From assembly GCA_900660155.1 (NCBI GenBank), contig CABFPE010000270.1:479710-510374 (forward strand): 30,665 nt of DNA. Direction: 5' to 3'. The notes beneath the pieces were generated by a model. The model saw only the letters and a list, made by a program, of their open reading frames with translations. It was not told the DNA's origin and did no database searches. Position numbers and translations under genes: made by a program. This stretch comes from Hofstenia miamia (Eukaryota; Xenacoelomorpha; Acoela; Hofsteniidae). Shown in pieces: positions 1-11,500 of this stretch; positions within the stretch are counted from its first letter, which is position 1; each line of letters opens with the position of its first letter.

Positions 1-9
1 GATCAAAAA

Positions 10-618
10 ATGATATTTATAATTGATAATTTACCAAGTATTTATCATAAGCTTTGTCCTATTATAAAAATTCAAAAACACAAAGTAAAGAATAGTAACA
101 AAACGTGGAAGATTTGGATATCTAAAGAAACGAAAGAATGCATTAGAAAAAAGCATAAGGCATATGCAATTTTTTGTCAAAACATATCAAAAACCAACTA
201 TGATCATTATAAAACATTAAGAAATAAAGCCTCAACAAAATGTAATTTTGATCTACAAGCTTTTTTACAAAAATCTTTTAATGAAAAAAAATCTATTAAA
301 CAAAAGTGGTCATTTATTTCGAATTTTTTAAATTTTAAAGAAGAAAATGAAATTCCTTATATAATAAATGATGATGGTGAATATATTACAAATGACAAAG
401 AAATTAGTAATATTTTAAATCAAAGATTTGTGAAACTAGTAATGAATGACAACCTAAATACAAAGTTTAAACATTTATATCATAAGCATCGCAATATTAG
501 AAAACATGATGATCCCTATAAACCAAGATTTATTACATTAATAGAATTTTACAAAGAAACAAAGAAAATTAATTGGAACAAAGCGAAAGGTCATTGTGAA
601 TTTCCTCTTGGTTATTGA
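10..618 (+). pseudogene. Retrotransposon ORF2, linker between endonuclease and RT
   Basis: This frame of about 200 residues is Lys/Asn-rich. It contains the kind of stretch seen between the endonuclease and RT of Jockey/CR1 elements: a Trp-Ile-Ser-Lys-Glu segment, IRKKHKAYAIF, and a YKTLRNKAS segment. It stays open to base 1. It ends in AKGHCEFPLGY, near where the usual RT entry motif (GpDgIP) should be, and the polyprotein then shifts to the frame starting near 615. Confidence 0.75.
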
Positions 619-1655
619 AAGGTGCCTTGTGTATTTTATTGAGACCTTTGTGTGACTTATTTAATCAATGCTTGGCAGAATCAACTTACCCTGATTACTT
701 AAAAATTGCTAAAGTAACACCAATATATAAACAGGGAAGAAAAGATCTTGCAGAAAATTACCGACCAATTTCAGTATTAACAATAATTAATAAAATATTT
801 GAAAAATTATTATTCAACCAAATTAACCTATATGTGGAACAAAATGAATTAATATCAAAACATCAGTTTGGATTTCAAAAAAATACCTCTACAAATGATG
901 CCTTACTTTATGCTGTTGAAGACTGGAGATCAAAACTAGATAGGAATGAAAAAATATATATAGCATCATTAGATATTTCAAAGGCATTTAATTCAATAAA
1001 CCATTCTATTTTATTGGAAAAGTTAAAGCAGATTTATAATTTTAGTGATTCATTAATAGAATTATTAAATAGTTACTTAAGTAATAGATATCAGTATGTG
1101 AAACTCAACGAAGAAATATCAAATTCATTAGAAATAAACCATGGAGTACCACAAGGATCAGTACTGGGTCCATTACTATTTAAGTTATATGTAAATGATA
1201 TGGATCAGCACATTAATAGTAATCATGTACAATTTGCAGATGATACTCTTATTTATTGTAATGATATTTTAAATTTACAGGAAAATGTTGAAAAATTGCA
1301 ATCATTCTTTAATAATAATTTGTTAAAATTAAATATTGAAAAAACTATATTTATGGTAATTAAGAATAGAAGAAATGAATCAACATTAGAAAGTATTAAG
1401 ATATGTAACAACATCATTCAGGAATCACAAAAAATGAAATATTTAGGAGTAGTAATTGATAATAAATTGAATTTTGAAGACGAGGCAAACAACATCATAA
1501 AGAAAATGGCGTATGGTATAAGATCAATTCAAAAAATTGGAAAGTTTATACCAATAGAATGGAAGGTAATACTCTTTCGATCACTTGTTTTATCCCATTT
1601 CTTGTACTCATCTTGTTTATTAACGAACTTAAATAAAAAGCAAAATCGAAATTAG
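615..1655 (+). pseudogene. Reverse transcriptase core of the LINE element
   Basis: The 346 codons hold the RT blocks in order: NYRPISVL (residues 48-55), HQFGFQ (83-88), the first catalytic Asp in ASLDISKAFNSINH (117-130, D120), GVPQGSVLGPLLF (177-189), and the catalytic FADD (207-210), then NIEK and KYLGVVIDN. The catalytic residues are intact. The frame stops at 1653-1655 after a slip in the A-rich run near 1632-1640; the correct frame continues from 1637. Confidence 0.9.
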
Positions 1656-2029
1656 AGAAAATATTTAAATGGGGAATAAACATAATTAGCAACAAAAATA
1701 TAAAAGAAATAATGTGTAAATATCATCTAAGATCATTAGAAGATCTTCAAAATATTAGATGTTTATCGATATTTTGGAAAAGAAAATCGAACATTTCTAA
1801 TCATTTAAATCAAAGAACAATTACATTTGGTAAAACTAAGTATAATAGAAAAGTAATGAAGAACGGATTCCTAAATTATTCAATATCACTATGGAACAAA
1901 CTGGATTACAGTACAAGAAGTGAAAAAAATTTTACAATATTTAAGAAGAAGTTGAAAAACATGATTACACAACAAAATATCAATTATCTGACTAATTATA
2001 GAATAAGATGTGCAACTCAAGAACAATAA
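1637..2029 (+). pseudogene. C-terminal part of the LINE RT polyprotein
   Basis: The frame is offset by one base from the RT frame and reads KLEKIFKWGINII, CKYHLRSLEDLQNIR, then a block with LWNKLDYSTR and FKKKLKN, the usual ending of CR1/Jockey-type polyproteins. It stops at 2027-2029. The first Met in this frame (1712) is not a real start. Confidence 0.82.
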
Positions 2030-2206
2030 GTAAAAATATTTTTTAAATTATATGTAATTTGTAAACGTAACCAAGAAACAAACATTTACTGACATAACTA
2101 AGCACATATGAAGAAAGTTGCATTATTTATGTTCTTAATAAGTTTGTAAACTTAATACATGTATATGTACATGAGAACTTAAATATATGTTGTTGTTGTT
2201 GTTGTT
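2030..2206 (+). repeat. LINE 3' UTR and (TGT)n tail
   Basis: An AT-rich segment ends in about six TGT units at 2188-2206. A short microsatellite tail in place of poly(A) is usual for CR1-, L2- and I-type elements. The tail directly abuts the RT relic read on the opposite strand (2205-2384), so the insertion point is probably inside or at the end of that relic. Confidence 0.7.
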
Positions 2207-2384
2207 AAATTGAGTTTTTAGTGGATTTACTCTTAGTTTTATAGAGGCAAAATATTTCAAGAGAAGCACAGTTTGTTTCGAGAGTTTGAACCGCTTTTTC
2301 GGGAAATTTATTAGAATGAAATAATATTGTGTCATCTGCATATTGTATAACGTCACATGTTACATGCTCGAACAAATCATTTAG
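2205..2384 (-). pseudogene. RT fragment with intact YADD (relic B)
   Basis: Sixty codons are open, from 2384 to a TAA at 2207-2205. They read NDLFEHVTCDVIQYADDTIL and then a Lys-rich stretch, which is the RT catalytic palm motif region. Both ends are truncated. The sequence differs from the plus-strand LINE next to it (FADD there, YADD here), so it is a separate element. Its 3' end coincides with the (TGT)n tail of the plus-strand insertion. Confidence 0.75.
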
Positions 2385-2390
2385 TTACAT

Positions 2391-3040
2391 CTAGGGTGAG
2401 ATTTTTCCTGCTTCTAACAATGTTTCGAAGATGATATAAAGCTGCTTCTCTTATTTTGTTAACAATGGGCCTCCATCGAAAGAACGCCCAGATTCCTAAC
2501 GAAGTCTACAGTATGAATGTCTTTATGTTCAACCTTTATAGATAGTGGTTTACGAAGTGCAGATGTGAATCGTTTGTGACTCAACAGCAGAATTTCTGTT
2601 TTTGACTCATTTAATTTGAGGTGGTTTTCATAGAGCTAATCTTTGACGTAATGCAAGCATTCTTCTGTTTTGCGGATTTCCTGTTGATATGAGAAATCAT
2701 CTAGTACGCATCCCATATACACTTGGTTGTTATCAGGAAAGAGATGGTATTGATGTTTGTGATTTTGCATGAAAGATCCGATATCGCGAGTGTAGATCGA
2801 AAACAGTAAGGGCCCAATAATTGTTCCTTGTGGGACCTCTGGGTTTTCGCGATGAAAATTCGTTTTTAATAATGGCTCGTTGTTTTCGATTAGACAGATA
2901 AGAGCATTGATAATCAAGAGCTTTCCCTACAATGCCATGTTGTTTCAGCCGGTCAATTAAAATTTCATGATTTATGGTGTCAAAAGCTTCAGAATGATCG
3001 ATCAAAATGAGAAGAGCGCATTTTAAAAAGGTGGACATTA
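2391..3040 (-). pseudogene. Decayed CR1/L2-like reverse transcriptase (relic A)
   Basis: Going down the minus strand, several frames give RT blocks in the right order. LIDHSEAFDTINHEIL and SYLSNRKQ come first, then VPQGTIIGPLLFSIYTRDI, a ruined active site (YHLFPDNNQVYM in place of Y-A-D-D), NHLKLNESKTEILLLS, DIHTVDFVRNLGV and IREAALYHLRNIVRSR. At least two frameshifts and several stops are present. The last motif is typical of CR1/L2-type elements. It is an old, dead copy. Confidence 0.85.
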
Positions 3041-5509
3041 AGATGGGCGCAAGCAAACGATACACACAAGAGTATTAGCGCGTTTTTAAAGTTGATATGA
3101 AAGGTTGATTTCATTACTTAATTCACTTTAATGATTGCAACGTGCAAATTACGTTAAATGTTTACAGAATTCTCTACATATGCCCTTGCTTATGAAATAT
3201 CACTTAACTATTTAATATGATTTGGTGAAAGCTATTTAATATTTTTAAAGTACTTTCTTGTTACCTACATTTCAAATGTAATTATAGCGGCTCCAATTAG
3301 TAAGAGATGCGCATGCAAAGGGTTTCCCAAAAGAAAATGCAGATTTGATTGGCTCTCATTTAGTAAATATTTGATATAAAGCGACAATTTCAACGTAATT
3401 GGAGTAAAAACCCCAGCAGATAAAATATTTTTAACTAAATGAAAGTTTCCATAAAAGACAAATTTATTCAATGGAATACAAAATGTAGGTAAATCTAATC
3501 CACATGAATACCCCGAACAGTCCCTCTGGTCTCCAAAAATGAAAATTTGGATAGGACTTTGGCTTCTTCAAAGATATGGATGCCTCAACTGCTACTATTT
3601 GCCAAGAGCGATACTGTGGCATGATCAAACTAATGTTCTGAGGACATGGCAGCGGCAACGACTTAGCTGTTAGCATTTTTGATTTTAAAACTTAGCTGCT
3701 ATGAGCATGTTTTAATCGTTTCATTGAAAATTGGAGTATTTAACTCAGTAGAAAAAAGCGGCGACTACGGCAAAAAATCACAGCTAGAGCATTACGGCCG
3801 ACTGAGGAAAAAAATTTATTTTGCAATGCTGGCTACGGCCAAGAAAATTGCTTTAGCCTCAGAACACAAAATCAAGCATCAAGTCACCTTAACGGCAGTG
3901 TGCGCCAGGATTAGCTGAACCTTAACTTAACGGCAGTGCACGACGGGGAAAATACAATGTCATGATATAGATCATTGAAATAAAACAAAGATTTTTGGAA
4001 AAGGTAATTTTCATTATTCTTGTAATATGTATGGAACCCTGAAATTGATTCTAGTGGAATGATTGCACTTCATCTTGTACTGCAAAGTCAATTTTCTGCA
4101 AAATCCATCAAGGAACACAAATTTTGCTTTTTTAGAAAGACACTTTGCAATGTATGAATATAGATCAGCTTGTCCACTGCTTCAGTAAAAAGGTCTACAA
4201 AAGATCATGGCCTTGAACATATATGCATACTCCAATACAAGAAGAAATATTCAAATGCTGTGATATATTAAAAAATGGAATATCATTTTAAGTCAAATAC
4301 ACATCTACGAAACTTGGTGGAATTATAAAATTATAACTACTTTCTTCAATGAAATATTTTTTGTAACCTTGCCAACACCCCGAAATATTCTTGCAATGTT
4401 GGGTGCATTGAAAAAAGTGGAAATAATTTATATGAGAAAGGTTGGTTTGAAAATATTACTTTATCGACATTTTGATATTAAATATAAATTTCTTGGAATC
4501 GAAAATGGCGAACTACATTTTTTTCACTGTGAACCGTCCTTCAAAATGAAAAGTCATTGCAAAAATAATGAAGGCAGGAATTAAAAAATCCCTCAGCTTT
4601 TGAAAATGCTAAAGATTTTTGAAAAATTCCTTTCGATATCTGCATAATTTTTCCAAGTTCATCACATTTGTAGGAGCGAACACAATCCACTAGTGGGTAC
4701 AAGGTGTCTTTGATTATAAATGGAATGACTGTTCACAGCAAAATCACAAAAACAGTATTATGTAATATAGATGTAGATTCTGTGCAACATGATGTACATG
4801 TATTTATAAATTAGATATAAAATTTTTCGTAACCTTATTGATTATTTTTACTTGTTTGCATTATTGACTTTCTTGATTCAACGTGTTAATGGACTAATTT
4901 TTTATCTGACAACCTTTTGTGCATTATTAACATTAAATTCCCCGCTGAAAACAACATAAAACTAAGCAATTTATGTTGTACGAACATTACGAATTACTGG
5001 AGTATACAACTAAATTCTGCTTAATGAATGCTTCCTTGAAAGCATATAGCTGCAAAACACTTACACACATTGAAAACCATATCAATATTCCTTGTTGAAA
5101 GTTTTAAGCATTCAAGCTACTATTGTCACTAATGTACAATATAATTATCATGTTCAACTTGTAATAAAAACAAATTGCAATTTGTATTACGAATATTACC
5201 AATTCCTGTAACAATATAGAATATAGCGTATTGTAAGCATGAAACTATTGATATATTATTTCCTAGATAAAAACTACAAATAAAAGTGGACGTCCAGTAA
5301 AAACGTGTAGTAGATCCTAATTTGAAAATGAGGAAATTAAATACGAAAAAATCGACACACGAAATGTTCAATTTTTCAGAATGACGTAATCTCAAATACG
5401 CAATAACGATGACGTATAGAACAATAAGTTACAAATTTCAAAATATACAAGCACCGCATTTTCCATATATACAACAGAATAGAAATTAACAATTAAAACA
5501 AAATATACA
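3041..5509. other. HID1 3' flank, no gene recognised
   Basis: This 2.5-kb interval lies between RT relic A and the HID1 stop codon. The HID1 3' UTR should begin at 5509 and run downward, but I could not fix its end. A stretch less AT-rich than its surroundings at 3490-3950 has short open frames on both strands that match nothing I know. The rest is AT-rich with no convincing coding signal. Confidence 0.5.
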
Positions 5510-5573
5510 TTAAATACGCTGAATTTCGAATAACTTTACATCCGTGTCATACCAAATAGGTGGTTCCACATTT
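5510..5573 (-). CDS. HID1: HID1 last coding exon (19) with stop
   Basis: The exon is 64 nt. Acceptor gcttttag|A completes an Arg codon; then come NVEPPIWYDTDVKLFEIQRI and TAA. The end matches the vertebrate C terminus residue for residue in length, so the stop is genuine. The open frame continues upstream to 5701 but that part is intron. I saw no clear polyadenylation signal close downstream. Confidence 0.95.
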
Positions 5574-8500
5574 CTAAAAGCAAGTTCAGTTACTATTATT
5601 TGGTCAAAATATAAACTATTACTAATTACACGGGCAGTAATTAAATGCATTAAATCAGAATAAAGATAACACTGCTGATACATTTTCTCTGAAAATTTCA
5701 TTCACAACAACAAACAAAATTGATTTAGCATCAGCCAAAAAGTATTTTCACCTCAAGCAAACAATTACAGTGTTGGGGCACCAATATTGCATTTCTGATT
5801 GATGTTACTTAACCCCCGTAGGGGGCGTGGGGTTTCCAACACCTCAGGCGATGTTTGCATATGTGTATCATACGTCTGACAGCAGTGATAGTACTATCCA
5901 CCCATGAAATTTCTTAGCACACTTCATTGAACTAATGCACAACTCTACTCAGTTATTTACTGAAAGTTTGAACCTGAATATAATCCTATTATCAGTACTC
6001 TGTACGTATAATCAATGTTTGTATTGACTTTCAAGTCTCAAAGAAAATTGAATATAAGAAATGACTATTTTAACAGAAAATTAATTCGAAGTAATGGAAC
6101 CACACAATTCTGGTCTCTACTTAGTATACATAATTAGATTTTCAAAGAACATTTTGAATGACGAATTGCTTTATTGGAACGTTAGGCTGTTATGTATATT
6201 ACACACGGCACTAAATGCAACTCTTGTCTACATTGTAATTAATTATATGCTACTTCAATTTTTTTACAAAAATTATTAAATTTATATTTTAAATTTTTTT
6301 TGTCAATTGAAAAGAAATAAATGAATACTTTTGCAATAAATTAAATGTAATGTCGTTTGATAACGTCAAAACAAGTAACATATTTTAAAAGTTCAATTTA
6401 GCTTGAAAAAAGTTAAATTTCTATGTAACAGACCCAAACATCACATTATGAAGAAAATTAGCATTAAAAATACAATTGGTGAAAACCAGTCTTTCATGTG
6501 GTTGACAATTTTATGGAATTAACCAGAAACTATTCTAAACCGGAAATCTATAATGCGTATAGGCATATAAAAGCTAAAAAGCAAACCTTAAATATATAAT
6601 TCCCCACATATATGTACGAAACCACATTGAGGTGCCTGAATTGGCCTGATACTTTCTAATTAAAATTGGATGAGGAACTGGCAAAAGGCCAACAAGCGTT
6701 CCACTCTGTAAAAACTGCAAGATTTCAGTTTCATCTGTCAATCCCCTAAAAACGAACTGCTAGTGGTCGAATGAAATTAAACGTACTAAGTCTCATATAT
6801 AATTAAAGACTAAAATCAAGATATTCTCCAAACACCACAATTTCGAAACTACAGTGGTGTAGTTTTTTTCACCAAATGACATTGTTCATGACTTTTGGTA
6901 AGCCATTGAGTTGTTAGACATAATATTTGCAAACTTAAGTTTGATTAAAGAGAAGAAAGAATGTATACTAACGGGATTAAGCACTCTTTTCTAAATTTTC
7001 AAAATAACTATCAATTTAAACAAAGCATGTATTAGATGATATACTTTAAGCAAATTGCAGGCTAAATGAGTAAAATAATCTTACTTGTCGATGCATATCT
7101 TCTCAACTTGTGGAACAAGTACCTGAAGTAATCGCATTATGGTTTGTAGAGGAAGTTTCTGCTTCCAACTGTTTACCTATTGAAGGACCTGATATTTTAA
7201 ATGTTTCTAAGCAAATCATACCCATTCTGGTGTTGGAAACCACTGCACAGAATTATCTCCAGCACGGCTTAACGAACGAGTCCTTTCTGCTGATACTTCA
7301 CTGGAAATTGATTCTGATCCCTAAAACAAATTCTTTAGAAAGCTATTTACAAATTTGCAAATATTTTTATTGATTTGCTAAATGGCCCAGATTTGTAGGC
7401 TAATGGGAGAATTAATCCCATTTTCATTTGAAGTAAAGTATTTTCACAGATTTGATAAGGTTAGATCTACATAATCATAGACCATCACTGGAATATTACA
7501 TACAATAATTTTTTTATAAAAAATCAATCATTTTCTCATGAACAAGTAGGTCTAAACTACATTTATTAAAAAAGTATAAATATTGCTCCACTAAATTATT
7601 TTTGTAGACTTTACTATAAACCATTATTTTGATATTTAAAAGCCATGTATACACTTAATACTAAGAAGCAATATAAAAAGACAAAACACCATGATGCCAT
7701 ATCGAGTTTCAACCCCTAACCTATAAAATGGTTTATCAAAAAGGCAAACTAATAGTTCCTGATACCTTGTCACAAGCTCATTTCGCTGCACTTGGATTCA
7801 GCATCTTGATGAACATGTACATTACTCTCTATCTTCCAGCGGTAACATTTATGTATATATGTCTATTATGCTAAGCCAGGGTTTCCAAACTTGAATATGT
7901 CACATCAAATCGAAAGAGCATATTACCCACCCTACAATCCTCATTACAAAGACGTTAAGAGATCACATCATTGGCATTAAAGAAATTGTTTACTGAAAGA
8001 TCTGATTGTTAGCTTTAAGCAATCTCCTTAATCATATCACAAAATCGGTCAATGGTTCGTCGCATTTTCAAATTATAAAACAATAAATATAACCACCCTA
8101 TTAGAGTTTAACACTAATGTTGAGAAATACATGAAGTATCATTTACAAGCGATTCATACAACCAATATAATAACAAACAACGCACGGGTCCCCAAAGCAA
8201 GCAGTTGGGTGTTAAAAAAATTGGGAAATATACTAACAATGACATGACGTTTGCATAATGTACATAAGCAAAAGTTATACCCGTTCCAAGATAGGCTTCT
8301 CAGTTGCTGGCTGCTCTGCATCGTTTCTACCAGACTGTGCGCTAAACGCATCTGACGAGTAGAGATTACCATTATTGCTAAGTGGAGGCGCAGCGCCAGG
8401 TTGCAGAGTCATACCGCTTTTGATTTGCCCAATCAACTCAGAGGGAGGAGCAGGTGTCATTTTTTCAGTGAATTTATCAAGGGCTAAACACATTAAATTT

Positions 8501-11500
8501 AAGTGAAGTAACAAAAATTGGCGCACATACACAATTGTGTAAAAAGGAGATTAAACATTTGAAGATATTAATAACAAATTATTTTGACATTAAAATTATT
8601 ACGTTCATAATCGTTCTCTAACATTCTCAAAATTTATCTAAAAAACTCCATATTTACTCATTGTTTTAAAATTTGCTAAGTATGGCTAATTTGTGAGTAA
8701 TACTTCATTTTACGGCACTATAGTTACCTTCTGTTCAATAAGTTAAAATATACAAATGCGAACTCAGCAAAATCAATATGAAATAAAAAATGGAATCCTT
8801 TAAAGTTTTGAAAAGATTAGGTACTTCTTAACACTAAACGTTATTCATTATGTTTGAGAACTATAAGAACTATATAAATATAAACTTACAAGGTGTTGCT
8901 GCAAGAGTAGCTTTAAGTGTTCCCGGTTCTGCATCTTGAGGAGGTAGAGAGCCTTCCATACTTGGCTCAGTGTTTCCGGATTCTGTTAAGTTTCCCACAT
9001 GGGATGCAGATTTAGACAAAGTGCGACGTTCGCGTTTGCGATTCATGATTTTAATCAAAGACGTATGATCGCAAGGAAGGTTTGACAGCTAAATTCAAGT
9101 GTAATAGAATTGATACAACCAGAATTCGTATCAAAAATATTCATTCGGTTTATTGAACAAGCGGCAGCTACAAAAACCCAAGAAAATTGGACATTATCTC
9201 AACGAATTTTGATTGATCTTACAACATAATAGTTTGTTTCAAAGAATTGCTAACACTAAAGGTCTCCAAAATATTGTGTTTCGAGTAATTTTAATGTGTT
9301 TTAATATTGCCGACCCAAACAATCACGGTCGTATTAGTATTATCGGTACACATTGATAATAAATTTAAACTTCTTGAATTTCTCTATCTTTAAAATTAAG
9401 AAAAACGGCAGCCGGCGTAAAATATTTATTTCTTTTTCAGTAGTTGGGAAAACCAATTTTTTCCAGCCTAGAAGATTATTGATCATTTTAATTTCAAAAG
9501 ATAAATCCTCAGACAAAGTTCTCATTCATTAAATTTCATTGATAAGCATCAGTCAGTAAATCAACTTCACAGATGTGTGAACTTCGTCCTCTGCAGATCG
9601 AACAGATGTCATTTTAACAATTCGCTTTATGCTTTTAATAGCAATGGGTGAAAACCAACCTCAACGGATAATGGAACAAAAACAATCACAATTGTGTGAT
9701 CATCAGAAACTTCAAGTGTGTATCCAGCACAGAACCATCAGAAGTAATAATTATAGGTTGCAAAGTATCGATGATTGACATAAAATGCACAAGAAGGCCT
9801 TGATCACAAACAATGCAGAATAAAATTGTATCAGGTTTGACTTCCTCAAAAAGTATTTAAGGAAGTTTTAAAGGCAATGCTAAATATTAAATTTCTTAAT
9901 CGGACAGATCTCTCAATGTGCTCGCCAACTTCAACACACCCAGTTTGACTGATCTCCAAAGATATCAAAGGATTTTGAGCACTTTGCACAAAGAATTACC
10001 ACTTTTCAAAGGAGAGCAAGTAGAAATTCTGCATGTTCTAAAGCGACAGCAAAGGGTTTGTGAGGTACTGTTGAAATCCAGAGTCACCACTATGACACAA
10101 GCTGCAAGATTGCAAACCAGTTTTATCAAATTTGGCTGCTGAAATCTTCTAAGCTTTTGGCGAACGGGGAAGTGAAACTTCACTATCATCACCACATATT
10201 TTAATCATTTCTAGTGAACAAAAAGTTACTGCGTTGCTGCTGCACTCAGTTTCAAAGTTAAGTAGAGGAAGACCCAGATCATTTGCAATGCCCAGTCTAG
10301 CTGAAAATTGAACAGAATTATAACCATTTAAGAGTTAAAGCAAATATATTGTCTAAATGAACAATAACTACAAACTGATACAATAAACAACAAAAATATT
10401 TATATAAATTGAGTTCATTTGCTTAATTCATTAGAAATTCAAATTAATGATTGCTTTTTTAGTAAGCAATTTTTTCTTATGTTTTATAATTTTTTTCAAA
10501 TTAAATTTCCACATTGAGATTATTCCATAATTTCGAACACACAAATGTAAATAAATCATGGCGATTGATATTGCAAAAAAGTATGTTTGCTTCTTTGACT
10601 AAAGTTTTTTTGGAAAGAAAACAGCAATAGCTGAATTCACTGATTACAAAGTTTATTATATGAACTCCCCAGGTAGTGTAAGTGATAAAAAATTTAATTC
10701 CACATCCCTTTTTCCCTTTTCCAAAATTTGTAGACAGTCATTAAATGTGAAATCCTTACTCCTAAATAACACACTGACATACATTGCCAAATTATATATT
10801 TATTTATGCTAATTTTCATATTCTCAGAAATATTTTGAAATATAATAAATTGCATTTTATTTATATTAATTTTAATCAAAATACGTAATAAGTGATTCAA
10901 TGTCTTTAGTCGAAAACTTAGTAGCGTCTAAGGAATTTTTCGATGTTCAAATAATATATTGACCATGTGTAATCAGCATATTGGTGAATTGTTCGTTTTT
11001 AAAGATCGAGACACATCGTTTACATAATGCAAATAAATGGGTCCATATATTGTGCCAATATTGTAGTTGCATAATCTGAAAAAATCCCGTCCAATTTTAA
11101 ACGCTGTTTTTGATCAGCAAAAAATGCATTATAGGGTGCATAGGCATATGTCTCAAACCCTGTTCAAAAAATTTTACTTTCAAAACGTTAAAATGCACAG
11201 AATCGAATACCTTACTAAGGTCTACAAATGAAAAGGTCGTAGAAAGACTGCTATTTTGATAAAATTTTCGGTAATTGCAAGTGTGGCATCAAGTAGTGTT
11301 GAATTCGGTCTGAATCTAAAATGATGTTCTGAAAGAATCACTTAAATACATATATATATGTGCAGTAAAAAGATTTCCAAATTTTATGCGGATTAATCGG
11401 TAATTTGAATAAAAAGAAAGTATTATGTATTTTTAGTTAATAGTTATTTTAATTTTTATAGCACTTTTCTCATATTTCTCATTTCATTTTACTTTTATAT

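Larger units (their letters stand above)
1..2206 (+). mobile_element. Non-LTR retrotransposon (CR1/L2/Jockey-like), 3' part
   Basis: Three consecutive open frames (10-618, 615-1655, 1637-2029) read as one polyprotein broken by two frameshifts: the endonuclease-RT linker, the reverse transcriptase, and the C-terminal region after the RT. A 158-bp AT-rich 3' UTR follows, then a (TGT)n tail at 2188-2206, typical of these LINE elements. The frame is open to the window edge, so the endonuclease presumably lies to the left. Few disruptions suggest a fairly recent copy. The clade is inferred from RT style only. Confidence 0.88.

Noticed and set aside
5809..5830. piggyBac-type terminus (TTAA then CCCCC)
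   Set aside because: No mirrored end next to a second TTAA was found, and the C-run does not match a known end.
7110..7373. 87-codon plus-strand frame
   Set aside because: It is the antisense shadow of HID1 exons 16-17 and the 45-nt intron between them.
9918..10195. Overlapping frames on both strands (9918-10142 plus, 9965-10195 minus)
   Set aside because: The minus-strand frame has a Cys-rich part that first suggested a disintegrin-like domain, but Cys spacing does not fit. I kept only a general decayed coding-like call.
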